A stretch of 64,000 bases of DNA, from positions 403,305-467,304 of the forward strand of contig NZ_OBDO01000003.1 in NCBI RefSeq assembly GCF_900215145.1, given 5' to 3'. Origin of the DNA: Geodermatophilus sabuli. Lineage in GTDB: Bacteria > Actinomycetota > Actinomycetes > Mycobacteriales > Geodermatophilaceae. This document shows, one piece after another, positions 27,161-34,906 of the stretch. Numbering within the stretch: the stretch's first letter is position 1; each line of letters starts with the position of its first letter. A program made the position numbers and the translations under genes. Below the pieces are notes generated by a model. It saw nothing but the letters and a program-made list of their open reading frames with translations. It had not been told where the DNA came from and ran no database searches.

Positions 27161-27583
27161 TCAGGACTGCTGCTGCTCGACGGCCGCCCGGATCCGGTCC
27201 TCCTGCTCGCGGATCTCCGGCGTGTAGGCCGCACCGAAGTCGTCGGCCTCGAAGACCTGCCGGACCTCCACCTCGCCGTCGCGGAACGGCGCCCGCCGCA
27301 CCCACTCGAGCACCTCCTCGCGGGAGCTCACCTGGAGGACCCAGTAGCCGGCCACCAACTCCTTGGTCTCGGTGAACGGGCCGTCGACGACCGTGCTCGA
27401 CCCGTCCCGGGCGTAGCGCACCCGCAAGCCCTTCGAGCTCGGGTGCAGGCCCTCGCCGGCCAGCAGGACGCCGGCCTTGACCAGCTCCTCGTTGTAGGAG
27501 CCCATCTCGGCGAGCTCCTGCTCGGTCGGCAGGACGCCCCGTTCGCTGTCCTCGGACGCCTTGACGATCACCATGTAGCGCAT
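27161..27583 (-). CDS. YCII/DGPF-domain protein, ECF42 partner
   Basis: The 140-residue protein has MRYMVIVKASEDSERG at the start, then SYNEELVKAGVLLAGEGLHPSSKG, the name-giving DGPFTETKELVAGYWVLQV and a C-terminal WVRRAPFRDGEVEVRQVFEADDF. DGPF proteins are the usual cotranscribed partners and likely regulators or targets of ECF42 sigma factors. AGGAGGGG six bases before the ATG is a strong ribosome binding site. The upstream region has a match to the ECF42 promoter motif. Confidence 0.9.
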   Translation of the reverse strand: MRYMVIVKASEDSERGVLPTEQELAEMGSYNEELVKAGVLLAGEGLHPSSKGLRVRYARDGSSTVVDGPFTETKELVAGYWVLQVSSREEVLEWVRRAPFRDGEVEVRQVFEADDFGAAYTPEIREQEDRIRAAVEQQQS

Positions 27584-27652
27584 CGCGGTCCCCTCCTCGG
27601 GCGAGCGGTCGGCGGCCCCGTCGGCCGGCGGTCGACCGCCCCTCACTGACAC

Positions 27653-27679
27653 GTCGAACAGCAATCGCACAGATCGACA
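27653..27679 (-). promoter_or_regulatory. Candidate ECF42-dependent promoter
   Basis: On the minus strand TGTCGA (27679-27674) is followed after exactly 17 bases by CGAC (27656-27653). As I recall, published ECF42 promoters have TGTCGA at -35 and a CGA/TC-type -10. It lies about 70 bases before the ATG of the DGPF gene and would make the operon self-activating. Confidence 0.6.
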
Positions 27680-27696
27680 CGGCGGACCAGACGTTT

Positions 27697-27756
27697 TCGC
27701 GCCGGTCGCGCCGGTCGCGCCGGCACCGGGTCGGCGCGGGCCGGGCCGGGCCGGGC
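27697..27756. repeat. Short tandem repeats in an intergenic region
   Basis: Three perfect copies of the 9-mer TCGCGCCGG occupy 27697-27723, followed at about 27738-27756 by repeated GGGCC pentamers. They sit between the end of the alpha/beta hydrolase gene and the ECF42 promoter, facing gene starts on the minus strand. They look like slippage products. Confidence 0.6.
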
Positions 27757-27763
27757 GGTGAGG

Positions 27764-28627
27764 TCAGCGATGGTCGGTGACGAAGCGGGTGATCTCCGCC
27801 GCGAGGGCGGCCTCGGCGCCGCCGTACTCATGACCGGCCCCGGGCAGCTCGACACAGCGCCGGTCGGCGACCGTCATCCGCTCGTAGAGCGCGCGCCACG
27901 CCTCGACCCGCGTCTCCGCGCCGCCCCAGGCGAGCAGCAGCGGGGACGACGACGCGTTGCAGCCGTCCAGCCAACGGTCCGGGCGCTCGGCGAGACGCTC
28001 GAGCAAGGAGGCGGCCGAGATCGCGAAGTACCAGGCGGGCACGGGGATCAGCAGGTGGCCCTCGCCGCGGTCGACGAGCTCCTGCGCCTGCACACGGGCC
28101 CGCTCCAGCGCCGCGTCGTCGGCGAACCACGCCGACAGCGGGAAGCGCACGGACGTCAGCGGGGACAGGAAGACCCGCCCGGCCACCTCGGGGCCGGGGG
28201 CCCAGTCGCCGAGGAAGTAGCCGCCGGCGGAGTGGCCGACGACGAACACCGGCAGCCCGGTCCGCTCCCGCAGCCAGGCCACGCCGGCGCGCAGGTCCCG
28301 GGGCCCGTCGTCGAGCCGTTCCCACATGCCGCCGGAGGCGGCCTCGGCGCCGGTGGCGATGCCCGCGGCGTCGCCGAGCCGGCTGTAGCCCAGGTCGTGG
28401 CAGCGCAGGTTGAGCGCCAGGTGCACGAACCGCTCCGGCGCGACCAGCGGCGGGAGGGTGCGCGACGGTCCGGAGTAGCAGTTGCCGCCCTTGCCGTGCA
28501 CGTGCAGCAGCGCGGCCTTGGGGCGCGCCGGCGGCGGGTACAGCAGCCCCTGGAGCAGCTCGCCGTCCTCGGCCGGGAGGTCGACCAGCTGCGGGCCGCC
28601 GGTGGGCAGGCCGGACACCGTCGTCAT
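27764..28627 (-). CDS. Alpha/beta hydrolase
   Basis: The 287-residue protein has the fold's landmarks: LLHVHGKGGNCYSG with the oxyanion region, NLRCHDLGYSR, the nucleophile elbow VVGHSAGGYFLG (Ser near residue 123), and LPGAGHEYGG with the catalytic His. It lacks a signal peptide. It lies 65 bases downstream of the solute-binding lipoprotein gene in the same direction, but a 15-pair hairpin separates them. The substrate is unknown; an ester or lactone of the aromatic route is possible. Confidence 0.8.
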   Translation of the reverse strand: MTTVSGLPTGGPQLVDLPAEDGELLQGLLYPPPARPKAALLHVHGKGGNCYSGPSRTLPPLVAPERFVHLALNLRCHDLGYSRLGDAAGIATGAEAASGGMWERLDDGPRDLRAGVAWLRERTGLPVFVVGHSAGGYFLGDWAPGPEVAGRVFLSPLTSVRFPLSAWFADDAALERARVQAQELVDRGEGHLLIPVPAWYFAISAASLLERLAERPDRWLDGCNASSSPLLLAWGGAETRVEAWRALYERMTVADRRCVELPGAGHEYGGAEAALAAEITRFVTDHR

Positions 28628-28651
28628 CGGATCCCCTCGTCGGGAGACGGC

Positions 28652-28685
28652 GTCCCCGGTGCGGCGTCGGCGCCGCACCGGGGAC
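28652..28685. terminator. Fifteen-pair intergenic hairpin
   Basis: GTCCCCGGTGCGGCG (28652-28666) pairs perfectly with CGCCGCACCGGGGAC (28671-28685) around a TCGG tetraloop. It lies seven bases after the stop of the binding-protein gene and 25 bases before the start of the hydrolase, so it terminates or attenuates between them. Confidence 0.65.
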
Positions 28686-28691
28686 GTGCGG

Positions 28692-29693
28692 TCAGTCGTC
28701 GAGGATGACCTCGTCGTAGTCGATCTCCGCGTCCAGCAGCCCGTACCGGGTCATCAGCTCGCCGGTGAGCTCGATCGACTCGCGGTCGTTCTGGCCGCGC
28801 CACTGGATGAGGTTGATCTGCTCGGCGAGCGCCGGGTCGAGCTCGGTGAGCTCGGGCAGCGCGGCCCGGAAGGCGTCGGGGTCCTCCCGGATGTCGTCCG
28901 CGGTCGCCTGCACGGCCCGGCTGAAGGCCGCCACGACGTCGTCGCCCACCCGGGCGACGGTCTGCTCGGTCATCACCATGGTGCCGATCTGCATGCCCGG
29001 CTCGATCGCGTGCCACGGGCGGGCGACGACGCGCAGCCCCTGGTTCTGCCCGATGGTCGCGAACGGCTCGATGACGATGCCGGCGTCGACGTCGCCGCGG
29101 TCGATCGCGGCCAGGATGTCCGGGAACGGCAGCTCGACGGGGCTGATCGCGTCGGGGGCCAGGCCCTGCTGCTCGAGGATGCTGCCGATCGCCAGGTCGT
29201 TGACGTTGCGGAGCGCGTTGACCCCCATCCGGATGCCGTCGAAGTCCTCCGGGCCCTGGATCGGGCTGTCGGCCCGCACCAGCACCGCCGCGAAGTCGCC
29301 GTCGGCCTCCTCGGAGGTGGCGCTGCCGGCGGCGACCATCCGGATCGGCAGGTCGGCCCCGATGCTGGTCAGCGTCGAGACCAGGTCCAGGCCCAGGACG
29401 TCCATGTCGCCCTGCACCAGGGCCGGCACGGTCGAGGTGCCACCCCCGGGGTTGACCCGGGCCTGCAGGTCGATGCCCTCGTCCTCGAAGTGGCCGCGCT
29501 GCACGCCGTAGCTGACGAAGGCGAACGGGCTGCCCGGGGTCTCGGCCATGGTCAGCGTCGTCAGGCCGCCGTCCCCGCCGCCGGTGGCGCCGGAGGCGTC
29601 GCTCGATCCCCCCTCGTCGGACCCGCCGCACGCGGCAGTGGTCATCAGCACGGCGGCGGTCACCAGCGCCCAGGCGGCTCTCGAGGACTTCAT
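28692..29693 (-). CDS. ABC transporter substrate-binding lipoprotein, NMT1/SsuA-like
   Basis: The 333-residue protein has a lipoprotein signal (ALVTAAVLMTTAAC, Cys at residue 22) and a type II binding-protein fold of the NMT1/TauA/SsuA sort: LTMAETPGSPFAFVSYGVQRGHFEDEGIDLQA, PALVQGDMDVLGLDLVST, then DFDGIRMGVNALRNVNDLAIGSILEQQGL and FPDILAAIDRGDVDAGIVIEPFA. Such proteins bind sulfonates, aromatics or pyrimidine-like compounds. No permease or ATPase is next to it, so it borrows a transporter from elsewhere. AGGAG five bases before the ATG sets the start. Confidence 0.85.
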   Translation of the reverse strand: MKSSRAAWALVTAAVLMTTAACGGSDEGGSSDASGATGGGDGGLTTLTMAETPGSPFAFVSYGVQRGHFEDEGIDLQARVNPGGGTSTVPALVQGDMDVLGLDLVSTLTSIGADLPIRMVAAGSATSEEADGDFAAVLVRADSPIQGPEDFDGIRMGVNALRNVNDLAIGSILEQQGLAPDAISPVELPFPDILAAIDRGDVDAGIVIEPFATIGQNQGLRVVARPWHAIEPGMQIGTMVMTEQTVARVGDDVVAAFSRAVQATADDIREDPDAFRAALPELTELDPALAEQINLIQWRGQNDRESIELTGELMTRYGLLDAEIDYDEVILDD

Positions 29694-29812
29694 CCGGTCT
29701 CCTTGGAGGTCGTTCGGGACGCCGACCAGCGCGGACGGCGCGCTGTAACGTACGTCACTGTTCTGCTGACGACAATCACTGTCGACGGAGTTCCGCCAGG
29801 TCGAACGATGGG

Positions 29813-30985
29813 TCACTTCAGGGAGAAGTGCACCCAGCGCTTGCCCTCTTCCAACCCGGCCAGCTCACGCCCGGCGGACTGCATGACCAGCGGCGAGGAC
29901 GACACGTGCTGGGTGCCGCCGTGCACGTCGCGGAACAGCCGCTGCATGGTGCCCCGGCGCAGCGCGTCGGTCCCGGCCGAGGTGTAGGCGAACTGGGCGA
30001 TGCCGGCGACGGAGAACGTGGCGTTGTGCAGCGCCACGCGGTTGAGCGTGTGCAGCCGCAGCGGGATCTCCGCGCCACGGGCCAGCGTCGCCTCGATCTC
30101 CTCCCACACCTCGTAGAGCAGCGCCTTGGCGGCGCGCAGCCGCACCTCGGCGTCCGCGAAGTGTTCGGCGAAGGCGACGGTGTCGGTCTGCGCCCCGGGC
30201 CGGCCGGCCTTGGCGCGGACCACGGCGGCCAGCTCGTCGAGCACCCGGCGGCCGACGCCGAGCACCCAGCCGCCGTGGTTGATGCTGGCGAAGTTGCCGA
30301 TGCCGATCCGGTACAGGTCGCCCCCGGTGACCGGCTCGGTGCTCAGGGAGGGGTAGCTGTACTCGATCGGGACGAAGCAGTCCTCGAGCGTGTAGTCGAT
30401 GCTGCCGGTGCCGCGCAGGCCGAGGACGTCCCAGTTCTCGATGAAGGTCACCTGCTCGACCGGCACGATGAAGAACCGGGTCTGCCCGGTCTCGGCGTCC
30501 AGCGCCGCGGTGTGCAGGTGGGTGCAGTGCTTGATGCCCGAGGCGAAGGACCACTCGCCGCTGATCCGGTGCCCGCCAGGCACCGGGACGGCGCGACCGG
30601 GCCTGGTCCCCTGCCCCGCGATGCCCAGCCGCGGGGTGGCGAACAGCTCGCGGGCGGCGTTCTCGCCGAAGAACGCCCCGGCCAGGCCGGTCGCCAGGCC
30701 CATGGCCATGGTGACCCAGCCGGTCGAGGGGTCGGCGTAGGAGAGGGTCCGGAACAGGTCCATCGCCTGCCGCGGCGTCATCTCCGCGCCGCCGAGCTCC
30801 CGCGGGGTGAAGACGCCGATCGCGCCGATGTCGTACAACGCCTCGACGACCGGCTCGGCGATGCGGCCCGTGCGGTCGTTCTCGTCGCCGTGGCCGTCGA
30901 TCAGGTCGTGGAGCCCCTCGGCCGCATGGAGGACGACGGACGGCGTCCCCCCGGTGGACACCGGCTGCTCCTGCACCGTGGTCAT
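29813..30985 (-). CDS. Acyl-CoA dehydrogenase-fold flavin monooxygenase (HsaA/class D-like)
   Basis: The 390-residue protein has the acyl-CoA dehydrogenase fold: an N-terminal helical domain (DIGAIGVFTPRELGGAEMTPRQAMDLFRTLS), a beta domain (GHRISGEWSFASGIKHCTHL), and C-terminal helices ending RLFRDVHGGTQHVSSSPLVMQSAGRELAG. The WSFASG and RDVHGGTQH motifs, and lack of the catalytic Glu context, resemble two-component FMNH2/FADH2 monooxygenases (HsaA, DszC, HpaB-like). It would need a separate flavin reductase. It lies beside a gentisate operon, suggesting ring hydroxylation. A LysR-type site lies upstream. Confidence 0.75.
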   Translation of the reverse strand: MTTVQEQPVSTGGTPSVVLHAAEGLHDLIDGHGDENDRTGRIAEPVVEALYDIGAIGVFTPRELGGAEMTPRQAMDLFRTLSYADPSTGWVTMAMGLATGLAGAFFGENAARELFATPRLGIAGQGTRPGRAVPVPGGHRISGEWSFASGIKHCTHLHTAALDAETGQTRFFIVPVEQVTFIENWDVLGLRGTGSIDYTLEDCFVPIEYSYPSLSTEPVTGGDLYRIGIGNFASINHGGWVLGVGRRVLDELAAVVRAKAGRPGAQTDTVAFAEHFADAEVRLRAAKALLYEVWEEIEATLARGAEIPLRLHTLNRVALHNATFSVAGIAQFAYTSAGTDALRRGTMQRLFRDVHGGTQHVSSSPLVMQSAGRELAGLEEGKRWVHFSLK

Positions 30986-31021
30986 CGCCTGCCCTCCGTC
31001 GCGAACTCCGTTCCGTAGGGG

Positions 31022-31027
31022 AATCTA
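31022..31027 (-). promoter_or_regulatory. Candidate -10 element for the flavin monooxygenase
   Basis: TAGATT on the minus strand fits TANNNT and lies 36 bases before the ATG at 30985. No good -35 hexamer is seen at 16-18 bases, as expected of an activator-dependent promoter. Confidence 0.35.
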
Positions 31028-31081
31028 GGCAGGTGTGACGCGGAGCACGACGGTCCGGTGATAGGGAGTCGGGCCGCACTG

Positions 31082-31096
31082 ATTCCCGTTGGGAAT
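31082..31096. promoter_or_regulatory. LysR-type operator upstream of the monooxygenase
   Basis: ATTCCC (31082-31087) and GGGAAT (31091-31096) form a perfect dyad with a GTT spacer, containing a T-N11-A LysR motif (31083 to 31095). It sits 55 bases upstream of the TAGATT -10 of the monooxygenase, the usual distance of a LysR activation site, and the LysR gene is next door. Confidence 0.55.
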
Positions 31097-31176
31097 GAGC
31101 AAGACGACCAGCGGGTCTCGCGGCTCTGGCGGGGTGTCGCCGAGCCGCGGATCCGGCCGGTGATGACCGTGAGGTG

Positions 31177-32079
31177 TCAGCTCACCGGCGGGCGGTCGCC
31201 GTCCTCCCAGGGGCGCAGGGCGAGGAAGTTGTCCAGGACGGCCGGACGCGGCCCGGCTCGCCACAGCGCCCCCATCGTGAGCGTGAGGTCGCCGTCCTCC
31301 AGGGGCACGTGCGCGACGGTGCCCTGCGCGGCGAGACGCGCCGACGCCGGGGCGAACGCGATCCCCAGGCCGCCGGCGACCAGGCCGAGTGCGATCGAGG
31401 TGCTGCTCACCTCGTGCGCGACCCGCGGGCTGAAGCCGGCCCGGTTGCAGGCGGTGACGTAGTAGTCGTGCAGGCCGGGCTCCACGGAGCGCCCGACGAG
31501 GATGACCTCCTCGCCGGCGACCTCCTCCAGCCGGACCGACGACCGCTCGGCCAGCCGGTGTCCGCGCGGGACGACCAGCAGCACCGGCTCCTCGCTCACG
31601 ACCTCGGTCCGCAGCTCGGGGCGGGGCGCGACGGGCAGCCGGACGAACGCCAGCTGCAGGCTCCGGTCGGTGATCCCCTCGAGCGCGGTCCGGCTGGTCT
31701 CCTCGCTGAGGCTGAGGACGACGCCGGGGTGGTGCCGCCGGAACGCCCGCAGCGACCGTGGGAGGAGGTCGGCGAGCGCGGGCTGGATGAACCCGACCGC
31801 CAGCCGGCCCACCTCTCCGCGGACGACCGCGCGGGCCCGGTCGACGGCGCCGTCCGCGCGGGCGAGAACCTCGACCGCCTCGCTGAGGAAGACCCGGCCG
31901 GCCTCGGTGAGCAGCACTCCCCTGCGGTCGCGGTCGAGCAGCCGCACCCCGAGCTCGTGCTCGAGGGCGCTGATCTGCTTGCTGAGGGCCGGCTGGGCGA
32001 TGTGCAGTTTCTGCGCGGCCCGCCGGAAGTGCAGCTCCTCGGCGACCGACACGAAGTAGCGGAGGTGCCGCAGTTCCAC
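31177..32079 (-). CDS. LysR-family transcriptional regulator
   Basis: The 300-residue protein begins with the winged-helix domain ELRHLRYFVSVAEELHFRRAAQKLHIAQPALSKQISALEHELGVRLLDRD (residues 2-50), followed by the effector domain (GRLAVGFIQPALADLLP, ending in a GALWRAG strand). The GTG at 32079 is chosen because family proteins start at this point. It follows the maleylpyruvate isomerase gene by 25 bases, so it may be read from the gentisate operon, and the dyad at 31082 suggests it controls the downstream monooxygenase. Confidence 0.9.
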   Translation of the reverse strand: MELRHLRYFVSVAEELHFRRAAQKLHIAQPALSKQISALEHELGVRLLDRDRRGVLLTEAGRVFLSEAVEVLARADGAVDRARAVVRGEVGRLAVGFIQPALADLLPRSLRAFRRHHPGVVLSLSEETSRTALEGITDRSLQLAFVRLPVAPRPELRTEVVSEEPVLLVVPRGHRLAERSSVRLEEVAGEEVILVGRSVEPGLHDYYVTACNRAGFSPRVAHEVSSTSIALGLVAGGLGIAFAPASARLAAQGTVAHVPLEDGDLTLTMGALWRAGPRPAVLDNFLALRPWEDGDRPPVS

Positions 32080-32104
32080 CGGCGCCGCGCCCGTCAGCCG
32101 GCCG

Positions 32105-32794
32105 TCACAGCCATGCCGGCACCGCCGGGATGCCACCGTCGGCGACCAGCCCGTCGCCCGGCGAGCGCCCGGTGAGCCACGCCGTCACCGCGGGCAGCGG
32201 GCCGGACACGGCCACCGAGCCGGTCCCCCACTCGCGGTCGCCGGCGAACACCACGACGTCGGGCACCTGGTCGCGGCGGTCCCACATCCGGAACACGTCG
32301 TCCACCATCGCCGCCTGGATCTCGTCGGCGACGTCGGCGAAGGTGACCCCGGCGTCGAGGTCTACCGCGTGGACGAAGACCTCGCGGCAGCGCATCCACG
32401 GCACCTCCGAGGCCGGCACCTCGCGCCCCTGGGCGGTCCGCACCCGCGCGGTCCAGGCCTCGTCCGGGAGCCCGTGCACCGCGTCGGCCAGCCGCCCGGT
32501 GGCGGCCAGGACCTCCGCCCGCAGCTCCGGCGGCGACAGCTCCGCCGCCTCGGCGATGCCCGCCTCGCGCGCCTCGGACGAGGCGTACATCGGCGTCTCG
32601 ACGCCGGTCCGCGCCCAGGTGAGCAGGTTGCACAGCGCGTCGGCGTTGCGGGCCACGTGCGCCAGCAGGTACTGGCGGCTCCAGCCGGGCAGCAGCGACG
32701 GGACCTCGAACTCCTCGTCGGTGAGCCGGCCGAGGGCGGTGCCGAACAGCCGCTCCCCGTCGGCCCACCAGTCCAGCGTCTCGGGCTTGGTCAT
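32105..32794 (-). CDS. Maleylpyruvate isomerase family protein (mycothiol-dependent type)
   Basis: The 229-residue protein has the DinB-like four-helix fold of mycothiol-dependent isomerases: LPGWSRQYLLAHVARNADALCNLLTWARTGVETPMYAS with His46, and WMRCREVFVHAVDLDAG with the Glu and His that complete the zinc site around residue 140. In gentisate catabolism this enzyme turns maleylpyruvate into fumarylpyruvate. It lies between the hydrolase (34 bases) and the LysR gene. The match in pathway neighbours makes the function likely. Confidence 0.88.
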   Translation of the reverse strand: MTKPETLDWWADGERLFGTALGRLTDEEFEVPSLLPGWSRQYLLAHVARNADALCNLLTWARTGVETPMYASSEAREAGIAEAAELSPPELRAEVLAATGRLADAVHGLPDEAWTARVRTAQGREVPASEVPWMRCREVFVHAVDLDAGVTFADVADEIQAAMVDDVFRMWDRRDQVPDVVVFAGDREWGTGSVAVSGPLPAVTAWLTGRSPGDGLVADGGIPAVPAWL

Positions 32795-32828
32795 GTACTC
32801 CTCCTCGACCCGGGCGACGGCGCCGAGC

Positions 32829-33701
32829 TCAGCGGACGGTCACCGCCATCGACCCGATCCGGCTGATGGTCATCTCCAGCTTCTCACCGGCGGCGATGGG
32901 GCCCACACCGGGCGGGGCGCCGGTGAACAGCACGTCACCGGGGAGCAGGGTCATGATCGTCGAGGCGTAGGCGACGATCTGCGGCACCGGGGTGATGAGG
33001 TCGCGGGTGTTCACCGACTGCCGCACCTGTCCGCCGCTGGTGAGCCGGATGTCGAGGTCCGAGCCGTCACCGATCTCGTCGGCGGTCACCAGCCAGGGCC
33101 CGAGCGGGCTGAAGGTGTCGTAGCTCTTGCGGCGGGAGCGGTCCGCGGCGCTGCGCACGGTGATGTCCAGCCCGGCGGTGAACCCCAGGACGGCGTCCAT
33201 CGCCGACTCGACCGGGATGTCCCGGCCCCCGGCGCCGATGACCACGACCAGCTCCGACTCGTGGTGCACCTCGTGCCCGGCGGCGACGACGTCGGGCGGC
33301 AGGACGACCTCCGCGCCGGGGCCGACGATCGAGGACGGCGCCTTGAGGAAGACGTCGAACTCCATCATCCAGGACTCGACCCGGCCCAGGGTCCGCTGCT
33401 GGACGCCGTGCATCTCGGCGACGTGGTCGCCGTAGTTGCTGGCCGCGGCGACCACCTTGGACGGACCCAGCACCGGGGCGCGCAGGATGACCGCGGCGAC
33501 CGGCCGCGGCGTCCCCGTGGCGGCCGCCTCCCGCAGCCGCGGCGCGACCGTCGGGAAGTCCCGGCACAGCGCCCGCCACCAGCCGGCGGTGACCGGGTCG
33601 GCGTCGTGCGGCCAGGGCAGCGCGTCGGTGACGTCGACCAGGGTCGCGTCGTCGGCGGAGACGACCCCGAGCCGGTGGTCGTCGAAGAGGGCGAGCTTCA
33701 C
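32829..33701 (-). CDS. Fumarylpyruvate hydrolase (fumarylacetoacetase family)
   Basis: The 290-residue protein has the FAH fold core: KVVAAASNYGDHVAEM, DVFLKAPSSIVGPG, the metal-binding HEVHHESELVVVIG (Glu-x-Glu type with the His pair), DITVRSAADRSRRKSYDTFSPLGPWL and LLPGDVLFTGAPPGVGP. In a gentisate operon it would split fumarylpyruvate to fumarate and pyruvate. It sits 31 bases after the dioxygenase gene and 34 before the isomerase gene. Function is assigned from family and context. Confidence 0.9.
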   Translation of the reverse strand: MKLALFDDHRLGVVSADDATLVDVTDALPWPHDADPVTAGWWRALCRDFPTVAPRLREAAATGTPRPVAAVILRAPVLGPSKVVAAASNYGDHVAEMHGVQQRTLGRVESWMMEFDVFLKAPSSIVGPGAEVVLPPDVVAAGHEVHHESELVVVIGAGGRDIPVESAMDAVLGFTAGLDITVRSAADRSRRKSYDTFSPLGPWLVTADEIGDGSDLDIRLTSGGQVRQSVNTRDLITPVPQIVAYASTIMTLLPGDVLFTGAPPGVGPIAAGEKLEMTISRIGSMAVTVR

Positions 33702-33732
33702 GGGTCTCCAGTGTCAGCGGGGTGGGTCGTGC

Positions 33733-34827
33733 TCAGCGGGGGGTGAAGGTGCCGGTCACCGTCTGCGGCCCGGGCAGGACCTGCTCGCGGTGGATGCCGA
33801 GGGCGCGCAGGACGGGGGCGTCGGTGAGCAGGAAGAGCACGCTCTCCTCGTCGGCCGCGTGCTCGACCGCCGACCAGGACGGCGCGACGAACATGTCGCC
33901 CGGGCCCCAGTGGAAGCGCTGGCCGTCGATCACCGTCGAACCGGCGCCCTGGAACGCCACGAAGACGGCGTTGCCCGACCGCCGCACCGCGGGGCCGTGC
34001 CCGCCGGCCCGGACGCGGAGGACGGAGCAGCCGAGGGTGGGCAGGACGCTGGCGCCGGTCGTCGGGTTGACGTACTCGAGGGTGGTGACCGGCTCGTCGG
34101 AGTCCGCGGCCAGCCGGTCGAGCTCGGCGGCGGTGTCGGCCCAGCGGTAGACGAGCAGCGGTGACGGAGCGGGCGTGAGCGGCCCGTCGACGGCACCCCG
34201 CACGTACCGGGTACCCGGCGGGTGGGCCCGCTCGGAGACGTTGTGCTCGGCCGGTGCCGGCTGGTTCTCCCCCGGGCCGGGGTACTGCTCGAAGAAGACG
34301 GCGTCCAGCGCCTCGATCATCGGCAGGTCCAGGCCGTCGAACCAGAACATCTCCGAGTCGCCGCCGTTGACGTGGTCGTGCCAGTTCCACGACGGCGTGA
34401 GCACCAGGTCGCCGGGGTGCATGTCGCAGGCGTCGCCGTCCACCGTCGTCCACACGCCCTCGCCCTCCAGGACCCAGCGCACCGCGCCCGGCGTGTGCCG
34501 GTGCGCCGGCGCGGTCTCCCGGGGGCCGAGGCACTGGATGGCGCCCCACAGCGTGCCGGCCGCGTACGGCCGGCCGCCCAGGCCCGGGTTCTGCAGGCTG
34601 AGCACCCGCCGTTCACCGCCGCGCTCCACCGGCACGAGCTCGATCGCACGGCGGGCCAGCGGCTTCATCGTCGCGGCCGACCACAGCCACGGGACGGCCC
34701 TCGGCTGCGGCGTCGGGGTGAGCAGCTGCTCGGTGATGGTCCACAGCGGGCGGAGGTCGACCGCGGCGAGGTCGCGGTACAGGGCCTCCAGCTCCAGGTC
34801 GGTGCGCGTCTCGGGGCTGGCAGTCAT
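33733..34827 (-). CDS. Gentisate 1,2-dioxygenase
   Basis: The 364-residue bicupin protein has an N-terminal iron site: AIQCLGPRETAPAHRHTPGAVRWVLEGEG (His-x-His near residue 109) and LTPSWNWHDHVNGG (third His near residue 150). These residues and the length match gentisate dioxygenases, which open gentisate to maleylpyruvate with ferrous iron. The second cupin (PGDMFVAPSWSAVEHA) is degenerate, as in the family. GGGAGG seven bases before ATG is the ribosome binding site. It heads the gentisate operon, divergent from IclR. Confidence 0.92.
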   Translation of the reverse strand: MTASPETRTDLELEALYRDLAAVDLRPLWTITEQLLTPTPQPRAVPWLWSAATMKPLARRAIELVPVERGGERRVLSLQNPGLGGRPYAAGTLWGAIQCLGPRETAPAHRHTPGAVRWVLEGEGVWTTVDGDACDMHPGDLVLTPSWNWHDHVNGGDSEMFWFDGLDLPMIEALDAVFFEQYPGPGENQPAPAEHNVSERAHPPGTRYVRGAVDGPLTPAPSPLLVYRWADTAAELDRLAADSDEPVTTLEYVNPTTGASVLPTLGCSVLRVRAGGHGPAVRRSGNAVFVAFQGAGSTVIDGQRFHWGPGDMFVAPSWSAVEHAADEESVLFLLTDAPVLRALGIHREQVLPGPQTVTGTFTPR

Positions 34828-34865
34828 GAGAGGACCTCCCGGGTCATGCCGGTCAGGCTAGACAG

Positions 34866-34903
34866 CAGTTCCACGATCCACCTACCAGGCGCTCTACAGT
34901 TCC
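34866..34903. promoter_or_regulatory. Directly repeated CAGTTCC boxes between gentisate operon and IclR gene
   Basis: CAGTTCC occurs at 34866-34872 and 34897-34903, 31 bases apart or three helical turns, in the 79-base divergent region. Such phased repeats suit IclR protein binding to control both promoters. On the minus strand TAGCCT lies at 34857-34852 as a possible -10 for the dioxygenase operon. Confidence 0.35.
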
Positions 34904-34906
34904 GGT

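Noticed and set aside
27697..27756. CRISPR-like or regulatory repeat array
   Set aside because: Nine-base and five-base units without spacers are simple slippage repeats.
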